From Phycisphaerales bacterium UBA854 (GTDB lineage: Bacteria; Planctomycetota; Phycisphaerae; Phycisphaerales; SM1A02): a DNA stretch of 14,308 bases. Both the position numbers and the translations under genes were made by a program. Under the pieces are notes generated by a model, which saw nothing but the letters and a program-made list of their open reading frames with translations, did not search any database and was not told the DNA's origin. Numbering within the stretch: position 1 is the stretch's first letter; the number at the start of each line of letters is the position of its first letter. The stretch lies in assembly GCA_002295885.1 (NCBI GenBank), contig DBGM01000022.1, forward strand, positions 12,320 to 26,627, written 5' to 3'. Of the stretch, positions 13,247 through 14,308 are shown piece by piece.

Positions 13247-13888
13247 ATGATCCGAGGTCTGGTCGTCATCCTGCTCGGGGCGTTGGCCGGTTGCACGGCC
13301 GGACCCCATCCCCAGGCGCGGCCACTCTTCAACGGAACCGACCTCGTCGGCTGGAAGGGACTCGTCGGCAATCCGATCAGTCGGGCGAAGATGACGCCCG
13401 AGGAGCTTGCCACGGCCCAGGCGAAGGCCGACGATTCGATGCGTGCGCACTGGACCGTGGAGGACGGGGTCCTGATCTTCGACGGCAAGGGCGACAATCT
13501 CGTCACCGTCGACGACTTCGGGGATTTCGAACTCTGGGTCGATTGGAAGATCGAACCGAGGGGGGACAGCGGCATCTACCTTCGCGGCAGTCCGCAGGTG
13601 CAGATCTGGGACGACAAGATCGGTTCCGGAGGGCTGTACAACAACCAGCGCGGCCGGTCGAAGCCCCTCGTCGCCGCGGATCGTCCGGTCGGCGAATGGA
13701 ACACGTTCCACATCGTGATGGAGGGTGAACTGGTGACGGTGCGGCTGAACGACCGACTGGTCGTGGACGGCGTCCGGCTGGAGAACTACTGGGATCGCTC
13801 GAAGCCGATCTTCCCGAGCGGTCCGATCGAACTGCAGAACCACGGCAACACGCTCTCCTTCCGGAACATCTGGATCCTCGAGCGGTGA
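13247..13888 (+). CDS. DUF1080 (3-keto-disaccharide hydrolase domain) lipoprotein
   Basis: The 213-residue product from ATG 13247 begins with a lipoprotein signal (MIRGLVVILLGALAGC, Cys16). An in-frame ATG at 13205 would hide this signal inside the protein and overlap the FKBP gene, so it is rejected. The rest is one concanavalin-like jelly-roll of the PF06439 type: PLFNGTDLVGWKG at the start (26-38), WTVEDGVLIFDGKGDNLVT (69-87), FELWVDWKIEPRGDSGIYLRG (94-114), WNTFHIVMEGELVTVRLND (151-169), and GPIELQNHGNTLSFRNIWI (192-210), the usual family ending (GPIxLQ-H-G, then FRNI-I). The family is greatly expanded in planctomycetes; some members hydrolyse 3-keto-glycosides. Substrate here is unknown. 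No good RBS is seen; the FKBP stop is 10 bp upstream and its last codon overlaps with the next gene (GTGA), pointing to coupled translation. Confidence 0.9.
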   Translation: MIRGLVVILLGALAGCTAGPHPQARPLFNGTDLVGWKGLVGNPISRAKMTPEELATAQAKADDSMRAHWTVEDGVLIFDGKGDNLVTVDDFGDFELWVDWKIEPRGDSGIYLRGSPQVQIWDDKIGSGGLYNNQRGRSKPLVAADRPVGEWNTFHIVMEGELVTVRLNDRLVVDGVRLENYWDRSKPIFPSGPIELQNHGNTLSFRNIWILER

Positions 13889-14295
13889 ACCACCGTGTGC
13901 CACTGAAGTACCGGAACTTCCCGGGACCGTTCCAGCCCTATGCCCCCCGGGTCGCCCGGCCCGTCGAGCTGTGGTTCTGGGTGGTCTACCTCGCCCTGGT
14001 GCTGGCGGTGACCGGCGTCATGATGGATTGGCCCTTACTGTCGTACATCGCGATCTCCGGCGGCATCGCCGTCTCGGTGTGGCTGCTTCGCCGCTGGCGT
14101 GGGCGTCTCCGCCGGCATGATTGGCTGCTCTGCACCTGGTGCGGCTACCCGCTCGGTGGCGGTGAGCCACAGGGGCAGTGTCCGGAGTGCGGCCGCCCGT
14201 ACACCCATGCCTCCACCCGTTGGGGATGGAAGGTGCTCTGCGGGGAGTGGTCCGAGGAGATGGATCCTCCACCGCCTCTGCCCCGTCGGGAGTAG
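13885..14295 (+). CDS. Two-helix membrane protein with C-terminal zinc ribbon
   Basis: GTG 13885 overlaps the preceding stop in GTGA, a sign of translational coupling, and gives 136 residues. After a basic/aromatic N-terminus there are two hydrophobic segments, about 28-47 (ELWFWVVYLALVLAVTGVMM) and 51-69 (LLSYIAISGGIAVSVWLL), then a basic stretch (RRWRGRLRRHDW). The positive-inside rule puts the C-terminus in the cytoplasm. There CTWCGYPL (83-90) and CPECGRPY (99-106) form a four-cysteine zinc ribbon (CxxC-x12-CxxC) of a type very common in planctomycete membrane proteins. The tail is acidic and proline-rich. The ribbon's partner, protein or nucleic acid, is unknown. It shares an operon with the FKBP and DUF1080 lipoproteins. 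An alternative GTG at 13897 is possible. Confidence 0.85.
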   Translation: MNHRVPLKYRNFPGPFQPYAPRVARPVELWFWVVYLALVLAVTGVMMDWPLLSYIAISGGIAVSVWLLRRWRGRLRRHDWLLCTWCGYPLGGGEPQGQCPECGRPYTHASTRWGWKVLCGEWSEEMDPPPPLPRRE

Positions 14296-14308
14296 GTGCG
14301 GTTCGCGG

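Noticed and set aside
12103..13575. 490-codon minus-strand frame with Gly-Phe-Gly-rich repeats opposite the FKBP gene
   Set aside because: The Gly/Phe repeats are only the reverse complement of the Glu-Pro codon repeats. The frame crosses two real plus-strand genes.

Overview
The window is uniformly GC-rich bacterial chromosome with tightly packed genes on both strands. The gene families point to Planctomycetota, probably a Phycisphaerae-like lineage. The signs are a membrane protein with a CxxCGYPL / CPECGRPY zinc ribbon, a DUF1080 (3-keto-disaccharide hydrolase) lipoprotein, a planctomycete-style ShlB/FhaC transporter with its filamentous-haemagglutinin-type partner, and a FabZ-like/ACP/FabZ cassette. 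The taxonomic call is an inference from family content, not from a marker tree. I see no rRNA, tRNA, CRISPR array, insertion sequence or integrase.

Left part (1-5309). A two-partner secretion locus lies on the minus strand. The outer-membrane transporter (4702-2819) is followed by its large exported beta-helix substrate, which starts at 2640 and runs off the left edge after 880 codons. A long intercistronic inverted repeat sits just after the transporter stop. Divergent to it is a small lipoprotein gene (4997-5242), ended by a strong hairpin at 5270-5301.

Middle (5309-8087). A 673-residue secreted protein shows landmarks of a gingipain/C25-like (caspase-fold) domain but seems to lack the catalytic His and Cys. 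It is transcribed divergently from a metallo-beta-lactamase-fold relative that has lost most metal ligands. Only 46 bp separate the two starts, and this spacer carries two 9-bp direct repeats exactly 20 bp apart. The MBL-like gene converges on coaD with abutting stop codons (TGATCA).

Right part (8085-14308). coaD (coenzyme A synthesis) is followed by a non-coding stretch of about 320 bp. Next comes a minus-strand cassette of FabZ, an extended acyl carrier protein and a second FabZ-like hotdog protein, which is fatty-acyl chemistry on a carrier. Divergent to it is atpD (F1 beta subunit), which stands alone with its own sigma70-like promoter and a textbook terminator. The window closes with a compact plus-strand operon: a lipoprotein with two FKBP domains and a Glu-Pro linker, a DUF1080 lipoprotein and a zinc-ribbon membrane protein.

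No single spectacular new system is evident. The best leads are the pseudo-protease / degenerate-MBL pair with its structured spacer, the FabZ-ACP-FabZ-like cassette, and the orphan atpD.
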